In this document: positions 14,754 through 25,004 of the stretch, in pieces
Layout of the letters: each line of letters begins with the position of its first letter
Numbering within the stretch: the first letter of the stretch is position 1
Origin: Algorimicrobium sp002414705
GTDB lineage: Bacteria > Bacteroidota > Bacteroidia > Flavobacteriales > Flavobacteriaceae
Direction: 5' to 3'
NCBI GenBank assembly: GCA_963972425.1
Contig: CAXAUF010000003.1
Span: forward strand, 66,635-130,634
Length of the DNA stretch: 64,000 bases
Program-made: the position numbers and the translations under genes
Notes under the pieces: generated by a model
What the model was told of the DNA's origin: nothing
What the model saw: the letters and a program-made list of their open reading frames with translations, nothing else
Database searches by the model: none

Positions 14754-16298
14754 ATGGATAAAGAATTAATTATTCGGTCTGGTTCAGACAACGTTGATTT
14801 TGCCTTATTAAAAGATGGAAGACTAGTTGAATTACAAAAAGATGAAGGTGGTAACAACTTTTCTGTTGGCGATGTGTTTATTGCCAAAATAAGAAAAGCT
14901 GTTCCAGGTTTAAATGCAGCATTTGTAAATGTGGGCTATGAAAAAGATGCCTTTTTACATTATCATGATTTAGGACCTAAACTCCCTTCCCTTTTAAAAT
15001 TCACAAAACGTGTAAGCACAGGTAAACTAAAAGACTATTCTTTAAAGAATTTCCCATTTGAAAAAGATATTGATAAAGACGGCAAAATTAATGACGTTAT
15101 AAAATCAAATCAATCTACTTTAGTACAAATAGTTAAAGAGCCGATATCTACAAAAGGACCACGGATTAGTTCCGAATTGTCCATAGCTGGTAGATACATT
15201 GTTTTAGTGCCTTTTTCAGACCGTATTTCTATTTCTCAAAAGATAGAAGATCGTGAAGAGAAAGACCGCTTAAAACGCCTTGTAAAGAGCATTACGCCTC
15301 AAGGTTTCGGTGTTATTGTACGAACTGTAGCAGAAGGCAAAAAAGTAGCAGAGCTAGACAAAGATTTACAAAATTTAATCGGTCGTTGGACCGCCATGTG
15401 TAAAAAGCTAGACAAAGCACACCACCCAAGTAAAGTACTTGGAGAATTGAACAAAGCCTCGTCCATATTACGTGATATTTTTAACGATACGTTTACAAAT
15501 ATCCATGTAGATGACGAAGAGCTTTACATTCAAATTAAAGATTACGTGCAGGAAATTGCACCAAAAAAAGAATCTATAGTGAAATTATATCAATCCAATG
15601 TTCCCATTTTTGAGAAGTTTGGTGTAGAAAGACAGATAAAAACGTCCTTCGGGAAAACTGTTTCTATGGCAAAAGGCGCTTATTTGGTTATAGAACACAC
15701 TGAAGCACTGCATGTAGTAGATGTAAATAGTGGAAATCGTTCCAATAAAGCTCGCAATCAAGAGGAAACAGCCTTGGAAGTTAATATGATATCTGCAACT
15801 GAAATTGCTAGACAACTTCGTCTACGTGATATGGGTGGCATTATTGTTATTGACTTTATTGATATGACGAAAGCTGAAAACAGAAAAACGCTTTACAATC
15901 ATCTTCGTGATGAAATGAAAGATGACAGAGCGAAACACAAAATACTACCACCAAGTAAATTTGGTTTAGTACAGATCACAAGACAACGCGTACGTCCAGA
16001 AATGAACATTAAAACGCGTGAGGAAAATCCCGATGCTGCAAACGGCGAGGATGTTGAGGCACCAATTGGTATTGTGTCTAAAATTTCTCACGATCTTGAA
16101 CAATTATTAAAAAAAGACTATACGAAGGTGACTTTAAACACACATCCTTTTATAGCAGCCTTTTTAACAAAAGGTATTCCATCTATTCGTTCAAAATGGT
16201 TTTTTGAACACAAAAAATGGGTCAAAATTTTACCAAGAGATGCTTACACATATTTAGAGTACCACTTTTTTGATAAAGATGGTAAACAAATTAAATAA
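14754..16298 (+). CDS. rng: Ribonuclease E/G family endoribonuclease
   Basis: A 514-residue RNase G-type enzyme that cleaves single-stranded, 5'-monophosphorylated RNA and matures rRNA. The S1 RNA-binding domain covers about 35-125 (VGDVFIAKIRKAVPGLNAAFVNVG). The catalytic core has VVDVNSGN near 322-329 and IVIDFIDM near 365-372, the paired Asp residues that hold Mg. There is no long RNase E scaffold tail, so it is of RNase G length. A structured leader precedes it. It is the third gene in the HU / small basic protein / rng order common in Bacteroidetes. Confidence 0.95.
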   Translation: MDKELIIRSGSDNVDFALLKDGRLVELQKDEGGNNFSVGDVFIAKIRKAVPGLNAAFVNVGYEKDAFLHYHDLGPKLPSLLKFTKRVSTGKLKDYSLKNFPFEKDIDKDGKINDVIKSNQSTLVQIVKEPISTKGPRISSELSIAGRYIVLVPFSDRISISQKIEDREEKDRLKRLVKSITPQGFGVIVRTVAEGKKVAELDKDLQNLIGRWTAMCKKLDKAHHPSKVLGELNKASSILRDIFNDTFTNIHVDDEELYIQIKDYVQEIAPKKESIVKLYQSNVPIFEKFGVERQIKTSFGKTVSMAKGAYLVIEHTEALHVVDVNSGNRSNKARNQEETALEVNMISATEIARQLRLRDMGGIIVIDFIDMTKAENRKTLYNHLRDEMKDDRAKHKILPPSKFGLVQITRQRVRPEMNIKTREENPDAANGEDVEAPIGIVSKISHDLEQLLKKDYTKVTLNTHPFIAAFLTKGIPSIRSKWFFEHKKWVKILPRDAYTYLEYHFFDKDGKQIK

Positions 16299-16300
16299 TA

Positions 16301-16332
16301 AAAAAGCTCCGAATGTTTTCGGAGCTTTTTTT
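16301..16332. terminator. Bidirectional terminator between rng and the OmpA protein gene
   Basis: AAAAAGCTCCGAA (16301-16313), loop TGTT, TTCGGAGCTTTTT (16318-16330) form a perfect 13-bp stem with a T tract. Confidence 0.9.
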
Positions 16333-16362
16333 ATGCCTTCATGTTACTAAAAATTCTTTTTG

Positions 16363-18270
16363 TTATTGGTTTCCACCACTTACAATTAAAAATTCAGAAC
16401 GACGGTTTAATTGGTGTTGGTCTTCTGTACAGTTTGAACCACAATTAACTTTCGGTTCATTTTCACCCATACCTTGACCAGAAATTCTACTTGCATCTAT
16501 ACCTTTAGAAATCACATATTGGACAGTTGTTTTTGCACGTCTGTCTGATAATTTCTCATTGTATGGAGCTGATCCACGACTATCCGTGTGAGATGTTGCT
16601 TTAATAACCATATTTGGATACTTGTTCATGATTTGAACTAATTTATCCAACTCAAATGCAGCTTTAGCTGTTACATTCGATTTATCAAAATCGAAATAAA
16701 TAGGATTTAATTCCACACGATCTGCAACTAATATTTTCTCAATAGGATTTAATGGAATTTGTACTGTAGTTTCTTCATCTCTTGTTCCAGCAACAGCTAC
16801 TTTATTACTTTCGTAACCATCTAAAGTTACTTCTACTTGTGTATCTGTTTCACATTCAACAATAAATTCAGCTATCCCATTTTCGTTTGATAGTTTAGAT
16901 GCCATTTTGTTTCCTTGGTCATCCACTATGGATGCCATAGCTCCAGATAATGGTTTCCCTGTTGTAGCATCTACAATAGTTGCTGTTATTAAAACATCGC
17001 AAATTGGTTGTAGTTTTTTAAGCATGTAAATATCATCACTTCCTTTTCCGCCTTCACGATTTGAAGATACATAACCTTCACCAGATTCTTCATTCATAAC
17101 AAATGCAAAATCGTCTGCATTACTATTTACTGGAATCCCAACATTACGTACAGGCGCCATTTTTCCGTCAATTTCCTTTGTATAGAAAACATCCATGGAA
17201 CCAAGACCTAAATGACCATCGGACGAAAAGTATAAAGTACCATTATCACTTGAATAAGGGAATTTTTCATTGCCTTCGGTATTTACTTTCTGACCTAAAT
17301 TCACAGCATCTCCAACTGTTCCGTTGTCGTTAACTGGAGCCATGTAAATATCAAACAATCCGAAACCGCCTGGCATATTAGATTGGAAATATAATCTTTT
17401 ACCATCTGCACTCATTGCTGGGTTACTAACATTGTAATTTGGGCTATTTAATTTAAGCGGCTCAACATTTTGCCATTTTTCACCATTTTTGGTTGCCTTA
17501 AATAAATGTAAAACACTGTATTTAGTATTTGAAATACTATCTTTTTCATATTCACCTTCAAAGAAACTTTCACGTGAAAAATACATGGTGTTACCATCTG
17601 GACTAAACGTAACAGTACCTTCGTGGTATTTAGTATTAATATCTCCTTCTACTTGATCTGCTTCTTGGTATGTACCATCCGTAAGAATTGTAGATACATA
17701 AACATCTAAAAATGGTTGATCATTCCAACCGTAATTACGTCTGGCATTGTTTCTAGCAGATGTAAAATAAAACTGACCATTATTTACTGTTCCACCAAAA
17801 TCAGAGTTTTCTGAATTAATATCTAAATTCTGAATATTAAACTTTTTACCTTTTTCTAAAATCTTTGGTAAATAATCTGGATTTGCTTGAAAAGCTACAG
17901 CACGATCGTCTCCTGGACGCATACTAGCAAAACGTTGCATTTGCTCATTAGACTCTTTATACTTACCATTTGCTTTAAGCATTTGGGAGTATTTGTAAAT
18001 GGTTTCTGCATTTTGAGATGTCTCCAAAGATTTTGAAAACCAACGTTCCGCTTCAACCGTATTAAAAATATTATAATTTGCCTCGCCTAATTGAGTATAT
18101 ACATAAGTATCAGCTTTACCATTTTCTACTAATTTATTGTAATCTTCAATAGCTTCCACAAACTCATATTTAGCAAAATGCTTATCGGCTGCTTGTGTGG
18201 CTTTGTTTTGAGCAGTTGCACTTAAACTACTCATGAATATAAGTGCTATAAATATTTTAATGTTTTTCAT
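16363..18270 (-). CDS. TPR-PD40-CarboxypepD_reg-OmpA protein (PorE-like)
   Basis: A 635-residue exported protein: signal peptide to about SATA(21), TPR-like helices (about 22-125), a PD40/WD40 beta-propeller (about 155-415, with FSPDGNTMYFSRE and MSADGKRLYFQSN repeats), a carboxypeptidase-regulatory-like domain (about 420-505, DATTGKPLSGAMASI) and an OmpA peptidoglycan-binding domain (about 520-630, YFDFDKSNVT and SDRRAKTTVQY). This order is the one described for PorE of the Porphyromonas T9SS. It is last in a three-gene unit after a PorP/SprF protein and a T9SS adhesin, so I infer that it ties that surface complex to the cell wall. A paralogue rather than the core PorE is equally possible. 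Confidence 0.85.
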   Translation of the reverse strand: MKNIKIFIALIFMSSLSATAQNKATQAADKHFAKYEFVEAIEDYNKLVENGKADTYVYTQLGEANYNIFNTVEAERWFSKSLETSQNAETIYKYSQMLKANGKYKESNEQMQRFASMRPGDDRAVAFQANPDYLPKILEKGKKFNIQNLDINSENSDFGGTVNNGQFYFTSARNNARRNYGWNDQPFLDVYVSTILTDGTYQEADQVEGDINTKYHEGTVTFSPDGNTMYFSRESFFEGEYEKDSISNTKYSVLHLFKATKNGEKWQNVEPLKLNSPNYNVSNPAMSADGKRLYFQSNMPGGFGLFDIYMAPVNDNGTVGDAVNLGQKVNTEGNEKFPYSSDNGTLYFSSDGHLGLGSMDVFYTKEIDGKMAPVRNVGIPVNSNADDFAFVMNEESGEGYVSSNREGGKGSDDIYMLKKLQPICDVLITATIVDATTGKPLSGAMASIVDDQGNKMASKLSNENGIAEFIVECETDTQVEVTLDGYESNKVAVAGTRDEETTVQIPLNPIEKILVADRVELNPIYFDFDKSNVTAKAAFELDKLVQIMNKYPNMVIKATSHTDSRGSAPYNEKLSDRRAKTTVQYVISKGIDASRISGQGMGENEPKVNCGSNCTEDQHQLNRRSEFLIVSGGNQ

Positions 18271-18288
18271 TATGTTTAGCTTAAGTGA

Positions 18289-19203
18289 TTAGAAATAACG
18301 TGGTGAACGCGATACTTTTTTTGTGAAACTGAAATCGAAGTTTATAAATATCTCGTGTGATGATGTGGTAGCGATGTCTAAATCAGACTGAACGCTATCA
18401 TAAGCATAACCGATTCTTAAGTTAGGAGAAACCATGAAGTTAATCATCCCAGTAAATGAATCGTCTAAACGATAACCTACACCAACTTCAACAAAGTTGT
18501 ACATAAACAAGTTTGCATTTACATCAAAACTAACAGGTGCATCAAACGCCATTTTAACCATTCCGTGTGGTTTTAAGGCAAATTCTTCTGATAAGTTAAA
18601 AACATAACCAGCACCAGCGAATAAATGTTGTGTTTCAGAACCTACTTTAACACCGTTGGTTGCATCTAAATGTACAGAATTTAACATGTTTGGCATAGAA
18701 ACAGACACGTAATATTTACTTGGTTTATAAAAATAAACACCTGCTCCAATGTTTGGTGTAACACCATCTACATTTTCTTGAAGAAATGGATCATTAATAT
18801 CAATAACATCCAATCCTACCAATCCAACTTTATGGAATGTTGCACCAGCTTTAACACCAAATGCTAATTTATTATCACCTCCCAGAGGTAATGTGTATGA
18901 GAAATCTGCATACACATTATTTTCTCTAACTGGTCCAATTTCATCATTGATAAAAGACAAACCTAAACCAACGCGTTTTCCTACTGGAGAACTGATGGAA
19001 AGTGTTCCTGTATTGGGAGAACCTTCTAATCCGACCCATTGACTTCTGTAAAGTGCACCAATAGCAATTCCTTCAAAAGAACCTGCATAGGCTGGGTTTA
19101 CCACGTTCATATTATACATGTACTGCGTGTACTGCGGATCTTGTTGTGCGTGCATAAAGGATGCAGACAATAAGAATACGAAAATTATATATAGTTTTTT
19201 CAT
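18289..19203 (-). CDS. PorP/SprF family T9SS membrane protein
   Basis: A 304-residue outer-membrane beta-barrel with signal peptide MKKLYIIFVFLLSASFMHAQ and the conserved opening QQDPQYTQYMYNMNVVNPAYAGS, the hallmark of PorP/SprF proteins. Such proteins help export or anchor the specific type-B CTD adhesin encoded next to them, as SprF does for SprB. Here the partner is the 1835-residue protein whose stop is 23 bp upstream. The frame is open to an earlier ATG at 19246-19248, but that start overlaps the upstream gene and would put 15 polar residues before the signal peptide, so 19203 is used. Confidence 0.94.
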   Translation of the reverse strand: MKKLYIIFVFLLSASFMHAQQDPQYTQYMYNMNVVNPAYAGSFEGIAIGALYRSQWVGLEGSPNTGTLSISSPVGKRVGLGLSFINDEIGPVRENNVYADFSYTLPLGGDNKLAFGVKAGATFHKVGLVGLDVIDINDPFLQENVDGVTPNIGAGVYFYKPSKYYVSVSMPNMLNSVHLDATNGVKVGSETQHLFAGAGYVFNLSEEFALKPHGMVKMAFDAPVSFDVNANLFMYNFVEVGVGYRLDDSFTGMINFMVSPNLRIGYAYDSVQSDLDIATTSSHEIFINFDFSFTKKVSRSPRYF

Positions 19204-19226
19204 TATTAAATTTTGGTTGTGTTCGT

Positions 19227-22200
19227 TTACTTGTTGATATATATCCATGCCGTTTTTACTTTACCTTCTTGATATTTCATAACGTAGAAATACGTTCCAA
19301 CAGGTAATTCATCACCATTATCGGCAACTCCTCCAAACTCGTTGGTGTAACCATTAGTTTTACTGTATACTTTAATACCATTACGATTAAATATTTCTAA
19401 ACTTGTTACATCGTAACCCGTTAAATCAAACGTATCGTTAAAGTTATCATTATTAGGAGTAATAACCTGCGGAATAACCTGTACCAAACATTCTTCTGTA
19501 GTAAATGTTTCAGTAGATGATACTGGACAAGGTCCTGCTGTTGTATACTCTATAGTATAGGTTGTATTTGTAACGGCATTAGACACAACTCCGGTTGATG
19601 AATTAATCGTTGCACCATCATTAGGTTGAGGATTAAATCCGAATGTACCACCTGTATTACCTGTAATTTCTATGGTAGCCGTTTCACAAGTTACCGAAGC
19701 CACACTAAAGGTAGCATCCTCCTGAGTTGGAATAGTAACCATTTGAGTACTTGTAGTTGGACATACGCCTAAAGTTGTATAATCTACTGTATAAAGTGTT
19801 CCTGAAACAGCGTTAGATATTTCTCCTGTAGTTGCATTAATTGTTGCACCATCACCTAAATCAGGGTTAAACATGAATGTTCCACCTGTATCTCCTGTAA
19901 TATCTGCTGTAGCTCCAATACAATTGGCTGTCATAGTAAATGTAGCATTACCACTTATTAGTACTGTTACCGATTGAGTTTCCGTAATTGGACATGTTCC
20001 TGACACAGTATAATCCACATCATAAGTTGTTCCTGATGTTCCACCTGTAATTTCACCTGTAGTACCATCAATAACAGCGTCATCTCCAGGTACTGTATTA
20101 AACGTAAACGTACCACCTGCATCCCCTGTTACTGTAGCCACAGCACCATCACAATTAGCAGTTAAGTTAAATGAAGCATCACCTATCGTTGGAAGTGTTA
20201 CTGTTTCTAGAACAATAGCAGGACAACTAGTTGCACCAACCGTATATTGCACAGTGTATGATGCGCCAGCAGTAGCATTCGTAATTTCACCAGTCGTTGC
20301 GTCTATAACAGCGCCATCTGCTGGTTCAGGATTGAATGTAAATGTCCCTCCTGTATCACCTAAAATATTCGCTGTTGCTCCTGTACAAGATGATTCGAGT
20401 TCAAATGAAGCATCTTGATTAGAAAGATTAGTATATATAACGTCTACGTCATCTGAAACTGTAGCTTGACCACCAGTACATAAATCATACGTTACAGCAA
20501 AAGTATACGTGGTAGTCTCAACTGGTGATACGGTTACAGTATCTTCAGTACCTATAACAGTACCATTACTATCTGTCCATTCTAAAGTATAGTTAGGTGT
20601 TCCGGAAGGCGAAAATCTCCAAGACTCTTCCTCTACAACTGTCCAAACGCCTGTATTTCTTCCTGGAGGAGTTGTTGCAGCAGTATCGTCAACATTTTGT
20701 AGACCAATAACCGCTCTACCGCCATTCCAAGCCGTACATGTTGGTTTACTTAAAACGTGTATATCAATATTATTTGATGATTCATGTAGAATAATTTGAG
20801 ATGTAGATGTGTTCGTATTACACTGACTACCAAAATGACAAACACCATTGTAATTAACTACAAACTGCCTGTAAGGAGAAGATCCTAAAACTACATAATC
20901 AATACTTCCACAAACGGATGGATCAATATCATGACCTACACCAAAAATATTACCTTCAGTTAATGTCGCATTGGTTGCGTTTGGTAATGTATCACCAGCA
21001 CCCATTGCCCAGCCGTTACCTGTATTGGCATTTTCAATTTCAAAACTAATAACACCATTGGAACCAATAATAACCTGATCATAAACACCACCATAGAAGC
21101 AGAATTCAAATCCAAGGTCAATAACTTCAGACCAAACATCATCCGTATCAATACTTGTAGGTGTTGCTCCATCAACTGGAGGTGTAGGACAGGTGTCGAT
21201 AGAATTTATTTCATAATTAGTTGTGTCTTGGCCATATAAATGGAAGTTTGCTGAAAGCGTAGCATCTGGCGTGTTACAATCTACAGCACCGTCTTCACCA
21301 GCATATACAATAGAACATGGATTTGGTGGTGGTGGACATATAAATGCTAATGGGTTACTAACAGTTGTACAGTTTGAATCGTTTGTGTTTTCAACAGTTA
21401 CTACTACGTTTACACCTGCTGCATAGGGTCCTAAAATTAATGAACTAACTTCAGTAATTACTACAGGAGTACTTCCTTGGTTATCTGTAACCGTTAAGCT
21501 AGTTGCATCACCTAAATCAGTAATATCAACCTCTATTTCAAAAACGGGGTTATTTGGATCGGTAATACAATCGCCATTTACAATATCAAAACTAACCGAT
21601 TGCGGTAAACATGTTTGACAATACACATCAAAATCCCATGGTATAAACCCACCCGTTGAACAACTTCCAAAGCCATCTGATTGTATTATTACCGTTAAGG
21701 TTGCTCCGGAGGTAGTAAACGTTAATCCTGTTAAATCCCCTCCATTACCATAACCGTTGTAGAGCTCTGTACCATCCGAATCTAGAATTATAAGTTCATC
21801 CCAGTTTTCTTCTACTTCACCTGCATTAAATTCTAAAACAAGTGGAAAACCAGTAGAACTAACATAGTTAAATTGAGTAGTATCATTGCCAGTATAGCAA
21901 TACGTTGTATTTAGTGGCACGCCTGAATCACAATCAACTACTTGATTTGGATCTGGTCTGGTAGTAAAGCTATATTCTGTACAGCCAGTTGCTACACCAT
22001 TATCGTTATATGGTGTAATTGTTACGTAATATGTTGTATCGTAATCTAAAGTTCCTGGATCGAAAGTTAAAACGTTTGTAACATCGCCACTAAAGAATTC
22101 TGTTCCTCCTGGAGTTGTACCGATAGATAAATTATATCCGGTTACAATAACAGAGGCTATGCTCCAAGTTAAATCTACGTTTTCATTTACATCAACCGAA

Positions 22201-24734
22201 GCATCAGCTGGTATTGTTAACACTGCATTACAATTTGGAACAGCTGTTGTATCTATACATGACACATCAAAATCCCATTCGTCATCAGCGCCACTTGCAC
22301 AACTAACTGAACCATCAGCTTCAACAAAGACCACGATAGTGTCTCCTACTGAATTAAATGATAGGCCAGACAGATCTCCAACGCCATTTCCTGTACCTTC
22401 ATAAATTACAGATCCATCACCATTTTCAATTCTAATAGTATCACAACATGTTTCTATTGTTCCCGAATTGAAGAAAATATTTAATGGGTTACCATTAGAA
22501 CTTACAAAGCTATATATTTCTACATATTGATTATTTCCATTCTCATAACAATGAACGGTGTTTACTATTTGTCCAGCATCACAATCCACAACTTGATTAG
22601 GATCTGCTCTTACTGTAAAGCTTTCTTCTGTACAATTTTCTGCAGGACCATTATCATTATAAGGAATAATGGTGACAAAATATGTCTGATCAAAAACCAA
22701 GGTTCCTGGATCGAAAGTTAGTACATTTCCTACATCTTGGTTATCTAAAATATCGTTTCCACCCGAAGTAGTACCCATGGTGATACTATAACCTGTAACG
22801 AAAACAGTTGCTGGACTCCAAAATAGATCTTGATCTTCATCTACACCAACTGCACCATTTAAAGGGTTAGTAAGTGACGCATTACAATTTGGCACTTCTG
22901 AAGTATCTACACAAGACACATCAAAATCCCATTCTGTTCTACTACCACTTGAACAACTAACTGAGCCATCAGCTTCATAGTACAAGACCAACCTGTCGGT
23001 CAGAGACACAAAAGATAAAGTAGCTAAATCACCTCCATTGTTACCTTCAAAAATAATGGTTCCATTACCATCTTCGATTCTAATATTATCACAACACGCT
23101 TCTATAGTTCCTGAATTAAAAACCATACTTAAAGGACTTCCATCAGAACTTTGGAAACTAAAAATTTCTTGAAATTGGTTATTTCCGTTTTCATAACAGA
23201 AAACAGTATTTAAAACTTGACCAGCGGCACAATCTATTATCTGATTTGGATCTAGTCTTGTTGTAAAACTTTCTTCATTACAGTTTATTGCTGGACCATT
23301 ATCATTATAAGGGATTATGGTTACGTAATATGTTGTATCATAATCTAAACTAGCTGGAAGGTTATACGTTAAAACGTTTCCAACATCAAAATTATCTAAA
23401 ATGTCTGTTCCGCCAGATGTAGAACCCATAGTAATTCTATAACCTGTAACAAAAACAGAAGCTGCATTCCAAACTAAATCCACATTTTCACTAACACCAA
23501 CTTCACCATTTATAGGTGTTGTTAAAGATGCATTACAATTAGGAATTGCTGTTGTATCTACACAAAACACATCAAAATCCCAAGGATTGTTTGTACAACT
23601 TACTCCAGAACCATCGGATGTCACACCAATAGTTATAGTATCACCTGTAGATGTAAACTGTAAACCAGCTAAATTACCAGCATTTCCGTAAGGTGTAGCT
23701 GCATTTAAGTTAGTAACACCATCAGAATCTAATACAATTAATTCATCCCAGTTATTTTCTGTACTTCCCGAGTTAAAAACAACTACTAAAGGAGAACCAT
23801 CACTACTAACAAAACTAAATGTGGTATTATCATTATTTGTATAACAAAAAACGGTATTAATAGGTATCCCTGAACCACAATCTACTGGTGCATTAGGATC
23901 TGATCCTGTTGTAAAAGATTGTTCTACACAGCCTTGAGCATCACCATTAGCATTAAAAGGTATAATAGTTACATAGTAAATAGTTGAGTAGTCTAACTCT
24001 GGCAAATCAAAAGTAGTAGAAAGACCAACGTTTTGAGTAGCTACAACATCGTCACCTCCAGGTGTTGTTCCAACAGAAAGCGTATATCCAGTTGGAATCC
24101 CTGTAGCAGGCTGCCAGCTTAAATTTGCTGTAATAGCCACACCTGTTTCACCATTTGTTGGCGCTATTAAGTTAGAACATGATGGCGGATCTACCACCAC
24201 TTGTGTTGCTGTAACATTATCTATATAAAAATAATAATTACCTGAAAAATAGGTGTTTTCAAATCGTAGTTTAATATCTGTTCCTACAGGAACATCAGCT
24301 GCAGGCAAAACAAAACTAATGTTTGCACAGGCATTTGATGTTTGATGATTGGTATCATTCACCGTACCCATAGTAGTCCAAACCGCACCATTATTTGTGG
24401 AGTATTGAACGTTAAGTTCTCCCCATCCTGGATTGGTTGCATCTACAGCCGCAGCCCAATCTACAATCTTGTAATCAAAAGCAACAGTTAAATCTGAACC
24501 GTTTGATTGACCAACAATATTTGGTGATATTAAATCATCTGATAAGTTTGTATCACTTAAATTGGCTCTTAAGGAAACAACACTACATGGCTGAAATACA
24601 GAACCGGTATAACCACTTCCAGTCCATCCTGGTGGCAACACTAAACCTGCATCGAAATTTTCAACTAATCCAATTTGGGAGAATCCACAGAAGGATATAA
24701 TTCCAAAGAGGATTGAAAGGGTAATTTTTTTCAT
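19227..24734 (-). CDS. Giant T9SS type-B (gliding motility-associated CTD) surface adhesin
   Basis: An 1835-residue secreted protein. It has a signal peptide (MKKITLSILFGIISFCGFSQ), then a jelly-roll domain of the cleaved-adhesin type (about 21-180), then four alternating fibronectin-III-like modules (NLSWQPATG..GYTLSVGTTPGG) and CUB-like modules (WDELIVLDSDG, WDFDVFC) to about 1040. A linker and a nidogen-like region follow (about 1060-1430), then four tandem 76-residue repeats (DASF..GGTF.FNP..GA.I..TTGEI) and a type-B sorting domain (TPNNDNFNDTF.L..Y....L.IFNR.G..VY to the end, about 1755-1835). Many CxxN and paired Cys suggest disulfides. It is exported by T9SS and displayed with the following PorP/SprF protein; adhesion or gliding are the likely roles. 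Confidence 0.92.
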   Translation of the reverse strand: MKKITLSILFGIISFCGFSQIGLVENFDAGLVLPPGWTGSGYTGSVFQPCSVVSLRANLSDTNLSDDLISPNIVGQSNGSDLTVAFDYKIVDWAAAVDATNPGWGELNVQYSTNNGAVWTTMGTVNDTNHQTSNACANISFVLPAADVPVGTDIKLRFENTYFSGNYYFYIDNVTATQVVVDPPSCSNLIAPTNGETGVAITANLSWQPATGIPTGYTLSVGTTPGGDDVVATQNVGLSTTFDLPELDYSTIYYVTIIPFNANGDAQGCVEQSFTTGSDPNAPVDCGSGIPINTVFCYTNNDNTTFSFVSSDGSPLVVVFNSGSTENNWDELIVLDSDGVTNLNAATPYGNAGNLAGLQFTSTGDTITIGVTSDGSGVSCTNNPWDFDVFCVDTTAIPNCNASLTTPINGEVGVSENVDLVWNAASVFVTGYRITMGSTSGGTDILDNFDVGNVLTYNLPASLDYDTTYYVTIIPYNDNGPAINCNEESFTTRLDPNQIIDCAAGQVLNTVFCYENGNNQFQEIFSFQSSDGSPLSMVFNSGTIEACCDNIRIEDGNGTIIFEGNNGGDLATLSFVSLTDRLVLYYEADGSVSCSSGSRTEWDFDVSCVDTSEVPNCNASLTNPLNGAVGVDEDQDLFWSPATVFVTGYSITMGTTSGGNDILDNQDVGNVLTFDPGTLVFDQTYFVTIIPYNDNGPAENCTEESFTVRADPNQVVDCDAGQIVNTVHCYENGNNQYVEIYSFVSSNGNPLNIFFNSGTIETCCDTIRIENGDGSVIYEGTGNGVGDLSGLSFNSVGDTIVVFVEADGSVSCASGADDEWDFDVSCIDTTAVPNCNAVLTIPADASVDVNENVDLTWSIASVIVTGYNLSIGTTPGGTEFFSGDVTNVLTFDPGTLDYDTTYYVTITPYNDNGVATGCTEYSFTTRPDPNQVVDCDSGVPLNTTYCYTGNDTTQFNYVSSTGFPLVLEFNAGEVEENWDELIILDSDGTELYNGYGNGGDLTGLTFTTSGATLTVIIQSDGFGSCSTGGFIPWDFDVYCQTCLPQSVSFDIVNGDCITDPNNPVFEIEVDITDLGDATSLTVTDNQGSTPVVITEVSSLILGPYAAGVNVVVTVENTNDSNCTTVSNPLAFICPPPPNPCSIVYAGEDGAVDCNTPDATLSANFHLYGQDTTNYEINSIDTCPTPPVDGATPTSIDTDDVWSEVIDLGFEFCFYGGVYDQVIIGSNGVISFEIENANTGNGWAMGAGDTLPNATNATLTEGNIFGVGHDIDPSVCGSIDYVVLGSSPYRQFVVNYNGVCHFGSQCNTNTSTSQIILHESSNNIDIHVLSKPTCTAWNGGRAVIGLQNVDDTAATTPPGRNTGVWTVVEEESWRFSPSGTPNYTLEWTDSNGTVIGTEDTVTVSPVETTTYTFAVTYDLCTGGQATVSDDVDVIYTNLSNQDASFELESSCTGATANILGDTGGTFTFNPEPADGAVIDATTGEITNATAGASYTVQYTVGATSCPAIVLETVTLPTIGDASFNLTANCDGAVATVTGDAGGTFTFNTVPGDDAVIDGTTGEITGGTSGTTYDVDYTVSGTCPITETQSVTVLISGNATFTMTANCIGATADITGDTGGTFMFNPDLGDGATINATTGEISNAVSGTLYTVDYTTLGVCPTTSTQMVTIPTQEDATFSVASVTCETATIEITGNTGGTFGFNPQPNDGATINSSTGVVSNAVTNTTYTIEYTTAGPCPVSSTETFTTEECLVQVIPQVITPNNDNFNDTFDLTGYDVTSLEIFNRNGIKVYSKTNGYTNEFGGVADNGDELPVGTYFYVMKYQEGKVKTAWIYINK
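19489..20420 (-). repeat. Four tandem 76-residue repeats inside the adhesin gene
   Basis: Each unit begins (N/G/E)(Q/D/N)A(S/T)F, has a central GGTF.FN.....G..I...TG.(I/V) and ends in a Y.V.YT....CP....E.VT strand. The units differ in about half of their residues, so they are old duplications, not recent slippage copies. Beta-sandwich stalk domains are likely. Confidence 0.8.
21620..24195 (-). repeat. Four FN3-like plus CUB-like module pairs inside the adhesin gene
   Basis: The pair begins with N-C-N-A-(S/V)-L-T or SCSNLIAP, runs through a GY.(I/L)..GTTPGG FN3-like part and a D-C-(D/A/G)-(S/A)-G-(Q/V/I) junction, and ends with WDFDV(S/F/Y)C. The second and third CUB-like parts are closest to each other (both have YENGNNQ and SGTIE.CCD). 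Confidence 0.75.
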
Positions 24735-24896
24735 TGTTTAAATCTAAGTTAGTTAATCTATTGACTATCAACTTATAAATTAACAACACACTCTTAATAG
24801 TTCCAATTTTGAGGGAAAAAACAGACTATGTCAAACAATTTATATTGTTGATTATTTCTTAATTAATTCCTAAAATTATAAAAAAACTATGTCAAG

Positions 24897-24923
24897 AATC
24901 TATTAACATAAGGTTAATAGATT
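24897..24923. repeat. Perfect 11-bp inverted repeat in the 270-bp gap upstream of the adhesin gene
   Basis: AATCTATTAAC (24897-24907), loop ATAAG, GTTAATAGATT (24913-24923). No T tract follows directly on either strand. The gap 24735-25004 also contains the direct repeat ACTATGTCAA twice, near 24824 and 24887, about 60 bases apart. The element could be a regulator site for the adhesin operon or a weak terminator of the aldo/keto reductase gene. Confidence 0.5.
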
Positions 24924-25004
24924 AACTACTTATTTAATCGATGAATTGAAAAAATCTTCACCTAAAACATACAGTTTATCGATGATTTAGTGCATTTCTT
25001 AAAA

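Noticed and set aside
19227..24734. Possible CRISPR or DNA-level tandem repeat in the adhesin gene
   Set aside because: The periodicity is at the protein level with diverged DNA; there are no constant repeats with unique spacers.
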